Notes under the pieces: generated by a model
The model's database searches: none
Told to the model about the DNA's origin: nothing
Seen by the model: the letters and a program-made list of their open reading frames with translations, nothing else
Translations under genes and position numbers: made by a program
In this document: positions 11,490 to 23,324 of the stretch, in pieces
How the letters are laid out: each line of letters opens with the position of its first letter
How positions within the stretch are numbered: the first letter of the stretch is position 1
Assembly: GCF_963678635.1 (NCBI RefSeq)
Contig: NC_087064.1
Coordinates: forward strand, 74,922,213-74,986,212
Source of the DNA: Symsagittifera roscoffensis
Lineage: Eukaryota; Xenacoelomorpha; Acoela; Convolutidae
DNA: 64,000 nucleotides
Direction: 5' to 3'

Positions 11490-11975
11490 TTTTCAGACTC
11501 TTTTATAGGTCGCGATGTTTTTTTTTTCGTTTTTAGTAAAATTCGTTCAGGCTCTAATTTACTTTTTCGCGGTTTGACTTTTGATTTCTTTTTCAGTTAG
11601 TTTATTTCCTTTGTTAAAAGGAAGGCAAACTCCAATATGGATCAGCAAAACGTTGAAAGTGATGAAAAACGCGATCGACTTCTAGTTTCGCAAGTGGAAT
11701 TTAATTTCTGATTTCCCAGCAAAGTAAAAAATTTTTCTTTTTGATCCAGTTTTCTCAAATCGGTTTATTTTTATCGAGAAATCGCTCATCATAATTGAGT
11801 TAGTTTTATTACGTTAGTTTATCAAAAAACAAAGAACTTGTTTTTGAAATTCAATACCTTCATGGCCACTTGTTTTTAAATTTGAAAGTTGATTTTTTTT
11901 CATCAACAAGCCAGCTTTTACCTGTTTACTTGCGTTCATTGACTCTTTTCAAACTGTTTCTTGGCTATGTTTGTA
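11490..11975 (+). repeat. R1 interspersed repeat, one of the most complete copies
   Basis: Runs from a GACTCTTTTATAGGTCGCGA block through TTCAGGCTCTAATT, TTAAAAGGAAGGCAAACTCC, CGCGATCGACTTCTAGTTTC, GATCCAGTTTTCTCAAAT and TTTACTTGCGTTCATTGAC to TTGGCTATGTTTG. About 485 bp, non-coding. No terminal inverted repeat was seen. Confidence 0.6.
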
Positions 11976-12618
11976 GTTTACCCATATTGTTTTTTCCTTT
12001 TTGTTCGGCTTCGTCATAAACTATATCGTTTTAGTGGTTTCGTATTGTGTCGTTTGATGAGCTGAATACTTTTCGTGTGCTTGTGTGAGGAGGAGCAATA
12101 CGTGAAAACTTTTTTATTTCGGCTTGAAGGGTTTCTCTATTGTTTTTGGTCTTGTTACCGATTGGTAATTTTCTCCCGATGCTGATCGATTTGTATTTTT
12201 TAAAATTACAGGCTATTGTTCTGTATAGCAAGTGGTGCGAAGCTCTGCTTCTCCTCGGTGTATTTTTTTCCCATAATATGGGGTTCGATTTGCATTTTTT
12301 TGTAATTTCTATCTGGGATAAATTGAATTGCCAGGTATTCATTCTGAAAATGTTTTTGGCTTAGTTTTCACACTACGGATTTTTTTCTGCTTTAAAAAAT
12401 TCTCACTGTTAATTCTCACAGCACGTCCTGTTATTTCGTCAGATTATCACCCCGGGTGTGGTATAAGTTTTTGTTGTTATTTTTATTCGATTAATGGTCC
12501 GGTTTATGTCTTATTGGCTCTATCAACTTATTTTGTCCCATGACTTGACTTTTTTCCATTCCTCGGTTGGCTCGGTTTTTTTTTTCAGCGAAAGTCAGTC
12601 TCAAGATTGATTTTTCGC

Positions 12619-14610
12619 GTTTTGATCGATTGTTTTCAGTCTCATTTTTTGTTAAAAAGAAGGCAAATTCCACTATCTAACAGCAAACGATTAAGATCTC
12701 GAAAACGTAATTAACTCAAGATTCGAAAGTGGATTTTAACTTTTACCCTTTGCTATCGGGTAGTTGGCTTTTTTCTGTAAATAACTCTTGGACTCATTCA
12801 TATCCTGGTCTCTTTTGGAAATTCTGCAACGGACATATTTTGAGCTGAGTAGTTGTTTACCCTTGCGATTTGTTCTATTCGAAATTGTTTTTAGGTTGGT
12901 TGTAGTTTTAGTTTTAGCAACTTGTTTTTTTATTTCATTTTTTTCTTTTAAATAGGTTCCGTTTCATGTGATATCGGGTTATTGGCCTCATATTGCGTCG
13001 TTTGATGTGCGAAAAAGTTTTTGTGTGCGTGTGTGTAGGTTCTTTCGGTTTTTCCTGTTTTTAAACGCATTTTTTTTTATTTGGGAGGGTTTTTTGGGCT
13101 AATTTTTAGAGCATGTGTTTTGTTCCAATTTAAACAGTTTTTCTTCATACACCTGAAAATTCAGTACTTTGTAATTTTACCAAGTCCTGTTTTGTGTCAA
13201 ATTTTCCCGTTGAATAAAAAAATTTAATTTTCGATCCGTTTTTCCCAAAAACAAACGAGCTTTTTGTTTTGTTTTCTTGCATTCATTAACTTATTTCAAA
13301 CTATCTGTTGGCTATGTTTTTAGTTTCCCAATCTTGATTTGTTGAAATTTCGTTTTCGCGTTTCGATCGATTGTTTTCAGTTTAGTTTTTTGTTAAAAAG
13401 AAGGCAAACTCCACTATCTAACAGCAAATGTTTAAGATCTCGAAAACGTAATTAACTCTAGTTTCGAAAGTGGATATTATTTTCAACCCTTGCGATAAGC
13501 CAGATTATTACAATCGGGTACTTGGCTTTTTTTTGTAAGTAACTCTTGGACTCATTCATATCCTGGAAATTCTGCAATAAACATATTTTAAGCATATTAG
13601 TTTTTTACCCTTGCGATAAGCAAGTGTTTTGCTTAAATATTTGTTCTATTCGAAATCGTTTTTAGGTTGGTTGTAGTTTTAGTTTTAGCCGCTTGTTTTT
13701 TAGTTCATTTTTTTTCTGGTTTAAATAGGTTCCGTTCAATGTGATATCGGGTTATTGGCTGCATATTGCGTCGTTTGATGAGCGAAAAAAGTTTTTGTGT
13801 GCGTATGTAGGTTCTTCCGGTTTTTAAACGCAATTTCTTTTTATTGGGTAGGGTTTTTGCGCTAATTTTTAGAGCATGTGTTTTGTTCCAATTTAAACAG
13901 TTTTTCTTCATACACCTGAAAATTCAGTACTTACCAAGTCCTGTTTTGGGTTATTTTTTTGCATGTAGCATAGTTTCGAGGCTAAATATTTTCGCATGTG
14001 ATTATGTGATTCAGTTTGGATGAGTCGTAAGTTTTTTTTTCATGATTTATGAAATTTTTTATGACAACATTTTTGTTTTTGATTAAAACATGTTTGGACC
14101 CAAAATTTGTTGCTGATCGGTTTTTGATTTTTTATTCATTTTAAGGCTGTTTATGGACTTTTCTTACAACCATGAAGTTTTTGTAGCTGTATCTGTTTTA
14201 ACTTTTCAAGTTTTTTCTTCAAGTAGTTTTTCAGCTGATTTTTTCTGTGCTGAATTTTTTCGGCTTAAAGGGTTTTATGCTTGGTAAGTTTATTTTTGAT
14301 GCTAATTTTACTTTTATTACCTTGTTTTTTTGAAAACTTGTTTATTAATTTTGATAGATCTAGTTTTTTTGACATTTTGATTTTTTTCTCAGCTGCTTTT
14401 TGTATTGTATCACAAAAGGTTGGAAGCTCGGCTTCCCCTTTGTGTCAAATTTTCCCGTTGAATAAAAAATTTACTTTTTGATTCATTTTTCTCAAAAACA
14501 AACCAGCTTTTTGTTTTGTTTTCTTGCGTTCATTGACTTTTTTCAAAGTATCTGTTGGCTATGTTTGTAGATTCCCAATCTTGATTTGTTGAAATTTCGT
14601 TTTACTTTTG
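12619..14610 (+). repeat. Diverged tandem segmental duplication
   Basis: The block starting CGATCGATTGTTTTCAGT at 12619 recurs at 13366. Each copy is followed by the same order of motifs: TTCGAAAGTGGAT, CCCTTGCGAT, GGTTGGTTGTAGTTTTAG, ATATCGGGTTATTGGC, GCATGTGTTTTGTTCC. The block beginning TGTGTCAAATTTTCCCG occurs at about 13190 and again at 14441. This fits a tandem duplication of mixed R1, R2 and R5 material that later diverged. Confidence 0.6.
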
Positions 14611-15860
14611 CTCGGCTTAAAATAGTTTAATTCAGTCGTATAATTTTTACTTTGAAGTATTTTTTTCTGATTACTTGCGTTTTTTTTACTCTTTTCCAAC
14701 TGTCTGTTGGCTGTTTTTTTTAGTGCTGGTTCAGTTAATTTGACGTAGTGAATGCGAAGTATCTATGGCCTAGGATAAAAAGGGAGCGAATTGTCGAAAA
14801 GCACAAAATTGTCTCAGTGTCGAAAAAAAGTTTCCAATCATCCCGTTTGAGGAGTAGGAGTCTGAATTTACTTTTTATTTTAGATTAGAAAGTAAATTTG
14901 GTTTCCATGTAATATTATTTTTTCGCCCCTTTATCGAGAAAAATGACGCAAAGTTTTCAAAAAGTTGAAAAATTTTAAAATTAGAATTTTCAAATTTTTT
15001 TATTGCCATTCAAAAAGTACCGTGGTTGGAACGTTTTATGCCACTTGCACAGCAACCGAAAACATATTGAAATAAATAAAGAATTGTAAGGATACAAAAG
15101 CAAGAAATTGATGGCAAAGTCGATGAAGTGAAAATTGTGCCAAGAACTTTATTATAAGATTTTTGTGCGGAACTCTGCAAACAGGCCGTCAGAATTGAAA
15201 GTGGTTGGAATAGATGGCCATAGTATGGTTGGTCATGAATTTAAAAGATTAACCAGTTTGATGTTTTTTCAGCAAAGCTTCTTTTCAGATTAAAATGAGG
15301 CTAATTTGGTTGCTTGATTCTTGATTGCTCGATAGATTTTTTTGTTAGTTGACTTAGCAAGCCACCATTATAGCACTAGCTTGGGACTTTGATAAAATGT
15401 AAAACAGAAAAGTCTTCAATGTACCGTTTACGCTTGCTATTCTTGGTGCTTACGTGTGATAAAACGATGGTAGCTTCAGTAAAAATAACTATGTTGCTTT
15501 TTCTGATTTGAAACCAAATACTGTTTTATTCATTTGCTTCAATTTACTTCATTCATTATTTTTGTGCTGCTGGATCGTTTTTCGACTTGCTTTTTGTTCA
15601 ACGCTTTGCCTTCTCGTTTGAAAACAGCTGCATTTTATACAAAACAGTTTAATCACAATTTATATTCCACATCTTCGCATTATAGTCGAGCAGTTACCTG
15701 TGTTTAATTCTAACGATTATTTTTCCACGGTTTATTTACCTCGATTTGAACGTATTATTTACCTCTTTTCGTTCATTTTTGTTTGCGGCCGTTAAGATTT
15801 TCTCAAATTTAGTGCCAAATTATTGAAATTCAGTCCAGTAAAAATTCACAACTGTGAAAC

Positions 15861-17225
15861 ATGCTCAACCCAGAAGATAGCGAGGTGGACAGACCAATGT
15901 CTGCTGGATCTGCAGCCAGACAACAGAAACTGGATATGCAAAAAAAAATCATGGAGCAGAAAATGGCCAAAAAATCACGAGGAATGCTGATGCCAACTAA
16001 TCCACAAGCCAATATCTCTGGAGTATCCGGGCGTACGCCAGAATTGCCATCTCATAATCCAAAAACAGCCAAAAGAGTTGACGTTAGTTCAGTGGCTGAC
16101 CCCGAAAACCGAAATGCATATCACAACCCCACAATTAGTTCAGTTACTATTATGCCAGTTTCGGCTTCGTCTGACGTCGATTTCGATGACGAGAGTTCGG
16201 TTAATGACGTCACAACTAGCTCAAATTCAACACTGGATGGAGGCGAGACTCCGCGTGACAGACAAAAATACGCAGATGTAGTCGATTATGAATCTAGTTC
16301 ACAGAAAAGACCGAATGATGTCCAGACAAATGGGACCGAGTCTCCCGAAGTTGTGCCGATAGATGATGACAGCGGTGACAAGGAGAACGCGGGAGATCTG
16401 GGCGACAGTGCCATGGATTTGGAACTGCCTCTCGTTTTGCAGCCCTCGTCTCGTGAGCTGGAAGAGTTTGTGTTCAAGCCGTGTCCAGAAAGACACACGA
16501 TTAAGTGTAGGATTACTAGAGATAAAAAGGGAGTGGATCGAGGTATGTTTCCTACGTACTTTCTCCACTTTGAAAGAGACGATGGGACGAAAACTTTCCT
16601 GTTGGCGGGGAGGAAACGAAAGAAGAGTAAAGTTTCGAATTACTTAATATCTACAGACCCAACTGATCTATCCAAAGGTACTGAAAGTTACACCGGAAAA
16701 GTCAAATCAAACATGGTCGGAACAAAGTTCACCATTTTCGACAACGCATCGAAACCTGGAGGACTGATATCGTCCACAGAAGGGGGCAAAAACAGACAGG
16801 AACTGTGTGCTGTTTTGTACGAGACGAACATTTTCGGGTTTAAGGGTCCGAGAAAAATGAGTGTGGTCATCCCAGGCATGACAGTAGATTTTGAACGAGT
16901 TGTCATCCACCCTAAAAACGACAGCGACTCACTTCTGAAGAGATATGAAGAAAAAAACCTGCAGAATCTTCTCGTGTTGCATAACAAGTCGCCAGTGTGG
17001 AACGAAGAGACGCAAAGCTATGTTTTGAATTTCCATGGTCGAGTGACGCAAGCGTCGGTGAAGAACTTCCAGATTGTGCATCCACAAAGCCAAGAGTATA
17101 TTGTGATGCAGTTTGGAAGAGTCTCGGATGACGTATTCACTCTGGACTACAGGTACCCAATGTGTGCAGTCCAGGCCTTTGGCATAGCACTCAGCAGTTT
17201 CGACAACAAACTGGCCTGCGAGTAG
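15861..17225 (+). CDS. Tubby-family protein (TUB/TULP)
   Basis: A complete intronless 454-codon gene. The N-terminus has [15 protein letters not shown] (about residues 20-34), resembling the IFT-A-binding helix of TULP3/TUB, which links these proteins to ciliary receptor traffic. A low-complexity acidic Ser-rich linker follows. The tubby beta-barrel runs from about 199 ([12 protein letters not shown]) to the C-terminus, with the basic GRKRKKSK cluster (about 250-257) and [13 protein letters not shown] next to the phosphoinositide-binding pocket. It ends in the family signature FDNKLACE. The start is fixed by an in-frame TGA at 15855-15857, six bases before the ATG; an AG at about 15833-15834 could be a 5' UTR cis- or trans-splice acceptor. 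An AATAAA lies near 17894. Which of TUB or TULP1-3 it represents is not decidable. Confidence 0.95.
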   Translation: MLNPEDSEVDRPMSAGSAARQQKLDMQKKIMEQKMAKKSRGMLMPTNPQANISGVSGRTPELPSHNPKTAKRVDVSSVADPENRNAYHNPTISSVTIMPVSASSDVDFDDESSVNDVTTSSNSTLDGGETPRDRQKYADVVDYESSSQKRPNDVQTNGTESPEVVPIDDDSGDKENAGDLGDSAMDLELPLVLQPSSRELEEFVFKPCPERHTIKCRITRDKKGVDRGMFPTYFLHFERDDGTKTFLLAGRKRKKSKVSNYLISTDPTDLSKGTESYTGKVKSNMVGTKFTIFDNASKPGGLISSTEGGKNRQELCAVLYETNIFGFKGPRKMSVVIPGMTVDFERVVIHPKNDSDSLLKRYEEKNLQNLLVLHNKSPVWNEETQSYVLNFHGRVTQASVKNFQIVHPQSQEYIVMQFGRVSDDVFTLDYRYPMCAVQAFGIALSSFDNKLACE

Positions 17226-18880
17226 TAAAAACGAATCACGGATTAAGAAGTTATACTTTTACGTAATTAATACTGATTAACAGAACTAGAACTGCTAGGA
17301 ACAGCTGTATAGTTGATTGAATCCAGAGTCATGTTATTCTGAGTCAAGTTTTTCAAAATCGGTGATAATATTTTGAGATAGAAAATTCATTTTGTCAAAC
17401 GAAGATTACAGAGACAAAATATTTGAAATAATGACCTTTGAAATACTTTGATTACACTTGCGAGAGCAAGTGTGTTGTATAAAAAGTGTGGTGAGAAAAA
17501 AAGAGATAATTTGACTTCAAATATCTATGCAATATTCCGCGCATACATTATACTCAGTAAAAGCATCGAAAATGTAACAGTATTATGAGTTCCTATTACT
17601 TTTGCAATCGGATCAAATTCTTCCTAAAGTTTGACTATGGTCAGTTTCTTTTAAATCTGTGTCAAACCCTATTTTGCATTGTAAACCAAATTGATGAGAA
17701 GCTAAATTATTTCGTTGCTTTAAATTTCCCATTTCGATTCAGATCTGATTTGCAATTTGATTGTTCTTTGCATTTTAAGTCCTGGCGTTGTTGATCTAGT
17801 CGGTTTTTGGAGACACAAAGATGAAGGTAATGTTGCAGAGGTGTCTTAATTGAGAAGTTCAGTTTATACCTTGACAGTTTTGAGTGGCAAGGAAATAAAA
17901 TATAAGTTCTGGGCTGCTACCCATTTTGGTAAGCTTTAAGTAAATATATTTAATGTGAAAATCGTAATATAATTTTAGCAAAGGCTAAAAACGTGGTGTT
18001 GTTTTAACCGTGTCACAAATGTATTTTACTGATTTTTGTGATCTTGTACCGACTAAATCGACTCCGCATAGTTTTCTTGAGCCATTTTACTTGTGCTATA
18101 ATTCCGTGTTAATGCATTCATATCTGTCTTTCAGGTTTTAATATCATGCATGCTTTCACGCACAATGTCAAAAGTGTTCTTAAACACCAGAGTTTTTAAA
18201 GTGTTCTTGCTCTGTTTTCAGAATTGAATCAGTCTAATAATGTTGAAAGAACGCTTTTGTGGCAGTTTTAGAGTTCTTTGTAAATAAGGAGTTTAGTAGT
18301 TTTGTGTGTAATTCAATTTTCTGTAATAATCAAAGTTTTGTTTTGGTCAATCTGTACTATTTCGTTCCTTGAAAAGAAAATGGGAAGTCATTACCCTTGC
18401 GATACGCAAGGGTGTTGCATTCGGGTATAAGACCTTTTTTCCAGCAAATAACGGGAATCATCTGGACTTGTGCACGAGACTCATCTGGACTCGTCTCTAG
18501 TGGTACTTTATTTCATAATTAATTCAGTTTTCTCAGCGTACCGGGCCCAGGTAGCCTGGAGGCAACGAATACGGAAGGGACGGCAAAGACCATGGGTTCA
18601 AATCTGACCTGGAGCAGTTTTTTTTCAAAAGGGAAATATCCTGTTTCAAATAATTTGTCGGCCGATTATTTGTCTGATAACTTTTTGTCGGCTTATTTGC
18701 CACATCTTTGAATTGTTTTTTTTTGCTGCGCGCAAATTTCTGCAACGCTGCTTTTGGTGTTTGATTTTTTCCTGTAATTTAATTACCTTGTTTTAATTTT
18801 GGGCTCAGTGACCTAATTTTGGTCATTTCTCTTTAGTGTTGCTTGGTTGTATGTTTACGAATCGGTTTGTTGAAATTAAT
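17226..18880. other. Downstream of the Tubby gene
   Basis: Probable 3' UTR, then intergenic DNA with an R2 hairpin fragment (about 17452-17478), an intact R2 hairpin (18391-18412) and a tRNA-like block (about 18531-18612). No gene recognised. Confidence 0.45.
18391..18612 (+). repeat. R2 hairpin followed by tRNA-like SINE block
   Basis: ACCCTTGC and GCAAGGGT form a stem at 18391-18412. About 120 bases later comes a tRNA-like stretch with GGTAGCCTGGAGGC (box A-like) and GGTTCAAATCTGACC (box B-like). The same hairpin-then-tRNA-like order occurs at 22.85-23.03 kb, so the two may form one composite element. Confidence 0.45.
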
Positions 18881-18884
18881 TTTT

Positions 18885-20845
18885 TTCGTTATGGAATTTT
18901 TTTAAAAAAAACTTATTGGAAAATTTAGTTTTTCTCAAAAACTTATACTGATTTTCAAAAAAGGGATATCAATTGAAAGGCTGCCTCCTCCCCTGTAAAC
19001 TTGCATACTCCTGTAGAGTCTCTTTTTATTTGACCTCGGCCCCTCTGTCTACAGCCGTCGAAAAAGTATACGGGGGATTATTTGATACGGGGTACCCATA
19101 TATTTGATTTTTTTTTCGTTTTCTCGGAAACTATTCCTCTCAGATCTGAGTTTTTGCTTTCAATGAAACGAGCGGTATTAAAAAGCGTCTTGTATAAGCG
19201 GTTACGCCCATTTTTTTACATAAAGTTATGACCCTCGGAATAGTCAAATTTTCGATTATTGTTCGTTTTGTGACTCTTTCACTTTTCTCGAAAACTAACT
19301 TCTCAAATCTGATACTGTGGGTTCAATAGAGATAACGGACAGTAGAAGCTCCCCTGCATTAGTGGCCACTCACGAAGTTTTTTTACACAAAGTTATTGGC
19401 CTCGGAAAAGTCAAATGTTTAATTTTTTGACCCTTTTTAATTTTTTTGAATTTTCTCGAAACTACCCTGCCATATCTGAGATTTTGGGTTCAATTCAAAG
19501 AACTGGTTACGGGAAGCTCGTTTGTTTGGGCGACTGCGCCCAAAATTTTCTGACATCAAAAGTTATGGCTCGGAAAAGTCTAATTTTTTTGGCAGTTTTA
19601 TTGAAAGTTCTTGATTTTTCTCGAGAACTACTCTCTTAAATTTTAGATTTTGGGTGCAGTCGAAATCACAGGTTGCGTAAATCCCTTCTGTTTAAGCGGC
19701 TACGCCCTATTTTTACACAAAAAGCTATGATTCTCGGAAATGTCAAATTTTTGATGTGTTGACCGTTTTTTGGATTTTTCTCGCTAACTATCGTGCCAAA
19801 TCTAGTATCACAGGTTTAACCGAAACAACAGGCTGTTGAAAGCCTACCTTTAATATTGGCTGGTCCCAGTTTTTTAAGAAAAACTCCTGTTTGATTTATT
19901 AAACAGGTATTATGAAAACGTTTTTTTTTCCAGATGAGATCTGGTTTTTTTTTTTTTTTTTTTTTTTTTTTTGAGACGCTTTTTCGAAAAATTCGCTTTC
20001 CCAAAAAACTACCCGTCAGATTCTCATAAAAGTGGTACCAATGGATTCAATAGCGTTTCACCTACCTGCCTGCATGAAATTTAGGGCAATTTTTACCCTA
20101 CCCCACCCCCTACGGTCTTAGAAAAGCTTCACAACTCGGTACTTTTTTCACTTTTTGCCCATTTTTTCGGAAATTTTCTATTTCCTCAAAAACTACCCGT
20201 CCAGATTTGGGATTAAGGGTTTAATCGATAGAGCAGGTTGTAGGAAACTCCCATGCACAAGCGGCTGGTCCCTAATTTGCTTAGGGGAAGAGCTATAGAC
20301 TAAGGAAAAGTCATTTTTTTGATTTTTTTTGCCTATTTTTCAGAAATTATCGATTTCCTCAAAAACTACCCATCCAGATTTGGAATTAAGGGTTTAATCG
20401 ATAGACCAGGTTGTAGGAAACTCCCCCGCACAAGCGGCTGGTCCTTAACTTGCCTAGGGGAAGAGCTATAGACTTAGGAAAAGTCACTTTTTTGACTTTT
20501 TTGGCCTTTTTTCAAATCTTTCCGATTTCCTCAAAAACTACCCGTCCAGATTTGGGATTAAGGGTTTAATCGATAGACCAGGTTGTAGGAACCCCCCTAC
20601 ACAAACGGCTCGTCCCTAATTTGTCTAGGGGAAGAGCTATACACTTAGGAATAGTCAATTTTTCGGTTTTTAGGCCATTTTTTCAAACTTTTTCGATTTC
20701 TTCAAAAACTACCCATCCAGATTTGGGATTAAGGGTTTAATCGATAGACCAGGTTGTAGTAAACTCCCCTGCCCAAGCGGCTGGTCCTTATTTTGTCTCG
20801 GGGAAGAGCTGTACACTTAGGAAAAGTTTTTTTGAAAGTTTTTTT
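18885..20845 (+). repeat. R3 element: leader plus long ~172-bp tandem array
   Basis: The leader (about 18885-19110, including CCCCTCTGTCTACAGCCGTC) is followed by diverged units to about 20100 and then four well-preserved tandem units to about 20840. The GATTAAGGGTTTAATCGATAG block (AATTAAGGG in the second unit) starts at 20211, 20384, 20556 and 20727, giving periods of 173, 172 and 171 bases. Each unit also has AACTACCCGTCCAGATTTGG, a CAAGCGGCTGGTCC-like block and AGGGGAAGAGCTAT. A poly-T run lies at about 19945-19972. No protein coding. Confidence 0.85.
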
Positions 20846-22439
20846 GGCATTGGAACAAAGATTCAATATACTTATTGTGTGTATTTTTTAGACAATGGAA
20901 TCCGCTATGCTTACGTTTTCTCGCTTTTGCTTGGTGCTATTGGCTTTGTGTTGAGTTTTTTTGTATGGTTCGAAGAAGTCCAACGAGAAGTTGCACGAGT
21001 TACGCTAGTTCTCTTTAATCAGGTCGGTTTGTTCCAGAACGTTTTTGTGATGTCAGTTATAGTCAACATATTATAGTCATATTTGCAATGCTTGGACAAA
21101 ATTTAATTAATTCGAAAATTAAAGAATCGTTAGAAAAATGAAAAATACTTTATTTCATTAATGTTAGCTGGTTTGTGAAACACACATTTCACTTAATTCT
21201 AGTGAATAATTATTCAGATTGTTGAAGCATTGTGCATATGATTTTATTTTTCTCTAGATCAGGTACATTCCTCACCAAATCCTGAGTGATTTCAATTTTT
21301 CTCTTCATTGATAATATCATGAAAGTATCTGTTCTATGAAGTATTTGTTCTGTTCGATGAATCACTAATTTCACTTAAGGCTCACTTAAGTATGATTGAT
21401 GGTCATGTGCTTTTTGCACATTTTTCCAGTATGTTTGGATAGTTGTTTAATGCCTTTTATCATAACAATCAGAATTGATTCTATCGTGAGTTTGTTTGAT
21501 CAACAACGACACAGAAACACCTTTTTCTTCTGGGATTTACGTCGCAGGTGCTTTCTTGAATTCCACCATGTTGTCTTTGCTAGCAAGCATACCCGCTAGG
21601 GGCCCTTCTCACAACTGGGAAATTTCCGCTAATTATATGACTGATCAGAAACTTCCAGACTTTGAGTGTTGCATTTGTGAGAAGGTTGGGGAGCAAAGTG
21701 CATCCGGGTCCTCGTCCCGTTCCCTGGGCAGAATTGTATAGGGAAACACCTATGGACTTGAAAAGTTCCCTCATGAAAACTTTTTACCAAAGCGTTACCA
21801 ATGAATGCATAAGCTTCTCTTTCACTTTTTTTGCGTAGGAAGGGCGCTATCGACTTGAGAAACCGGAAATTTTAAAACAATTTTAAAATAATCAATATTA
21901 AAATAATCAAACAGGTCTCTCCAGCTTTCAGCTGGGCCCCTAGTGTTGTGGCCTTAAAACAAGTCAAAGTTTTGAAATTTTCACAGTTTTTTGGAAAACT
22001 ACCATGCCAATTCTCAGGTTCAATCGAGAAACCCGGCCTTGGGAATCTTCTCTGATTAGGTGGTCACAACCTGCTTTTGAAAAATCTTTTGACCGTCTTA
22101 TAGATTTTGTTCACCGTTGCTTAGAAACTTTTCGAATTTTCTTAAAACGTACACAATAAAATCTGAGATGAAAAGTTCAGTTGAAAGAACCGGTTGCAAT
22201 AACTGTTCCTGCAGAAGCACCTCCTTACTTTTTGTAAGAGAAAAGTTATATCTCAAAATTTATTCGTTCTTCTCAGTTATTTAAGTAGAAACAACTAAGG
22301 TTTTGGAAAAGTCCAATTTTTGGAATCACATTTTTCTTGCCGGATCAGTGTAGCATTTTCATTAAATATCAAACTTTATCATCAGCTTTAGCTGGGCCCC
22401 TAGTTGTTTTTTATCGAGACATACGAAAATTTTGGACTT

Positions 22440-22640
22440 AATATTTTATGTTTGTATTGTATCGCATGTGGTGCGAAGCTCCGCTTCCCCTCTTGAGTGT
22501 TTTTTTTTAGTACTCGGTTCGCTGAACTTTCATTTTTTTTCTGCTTAAAAGGTTTCGGTTTGTTTTCTATCGGCTCAGTAGCCTCTTTTGGCGTCGTTTG
22601 ATGGGCTAAAAAGTTTAAGCTTGCCTGTGTGTTGTGAGGG
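22440..22640 (+). repeat. R5 repeat with GAAGCTCCGCTTC palindrome
   Basis: Contains TATCGCATGTGGTGCGAAGC and the short palindrome GAAGC-TCC-GCTTC, followed by CCCCTCTTGAGTG and a GGCGTCGTTTGATGGGC block. Similar palindromic segments occur at about 4455, 7790, 8040, 12210 and 14400 on + and at about 33990 and 42230 inverted. Confidence 0.5.
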
Positions 22641-22845
22641 GAAAAGTGAAGTAAAAATTTTTAATTTATTTTGAATTTGAAAAATGTTGGTTCATGTATT
22701 TTCGGCTTTATCGTATTTTTTGTTTTTCGTCTAATTTCGAGCTAGTAACACGATCGAATAACGCTCTTAAATGGGAATGTTTGGTTGTTTCCTCTCCAAT
22801 AATAACCTGGAGAAATAACCTCTCCAGCTTTTAATGGTGTTTTCA

Positions 22846-23035
22846 CATTTGCAAAAGCAAGTGTCTTGTAAATTGGGAACTAGATTTTTCCCGGAAACAA
22901 TTTCCTTACATCTGAAGTTGAAACTGAAGTTAAATTATTTGTGAATGCTAGCTACTTCCTGACTGCTTCCCACTTAGTCTAGAGGTAACGCGGTTTTCTC
23001 TGTATCATAAGGTTTGGGATTCGAGCTTTGTATGA
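22846..23035 (+). repeat. R2 hairpin with CTAG, then tRNA-like block
   Basis: The hairpin around CACATTTGC and GCAAGTGT is followed by GGGAACTAG at 22880-22888. The tRNA-like block starts near 22970 (TAGTCTAGAGGTAACGCGG) and has a degenerate box B (GGGATTCGAGC). Confidence 0.4.
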
Positions 23036-23324
23036 AATTATTTTAAAAAATTCCGGGAAAATTTGAATTGTCTGACTTTTGTTTGTCTACTTATGTTTTG
23101 TCGGGTTAGTTGCCACATCGGGAATTTTTGTTTGCGGTCAGCAGTTTTTTGTCCTAGACGCAAGTAGTTTTGATGTCTTCCTGGATTTTATAACTTTAAA
23201 AGCCTTGAGTTGGTTTAATTTATTTCTGCTTTTGTTTGGCTTAAAAGCTTCATTCGGCCTAAATGTTCATTCGGTCTAAAACTCAGTATCTTGTTTATAA
23301 CCCTAGAATTCATCTATCTATTGT

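Larger units (their letters stand above)
9010..15860. other. Intergenic region between CREB-like and Tubby genes
   Basis: The first several hundred bases are presumably the CREB-like 3' UTR; an AATAAA lies near 9678. Repeats begin near 10.6 kb: R1 copies (10640-10990, 11490-11975), a tRNA-like/hairpin block (about 11225-11330) and a diverged tandem segmental duplication (12.6-14.6 kb). 14.75-15.8 kb shows no recognised repeat or gene. Confidence 0.5.
20846..23320. other. Intergenic region between R3 array and Helitron-like element
   Basis: 20.85-21.9 kb has no recognised repeat and two short open frames (20879-21076 and 21496-21741, + strand) that I could not connect to any protein. 21.9-22.35 kb contains diverged R3 units. 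R5 (22440-22640), an R2 hairpin (22846-22889) and a tRNA-like block follow. Confidence 0.4.

Noticed and set aside
16078..16987. Alternative frames on both strands inside the Tubby gene
   Set aside because: Shadows of a complete, well-conserved 454-codon gene.
20150..20840. CRISPR-like array
   Set aside because: Repeats are about 172 bp with no unique spacers, and the DNA is animal; it is a tandem satellite-type array.
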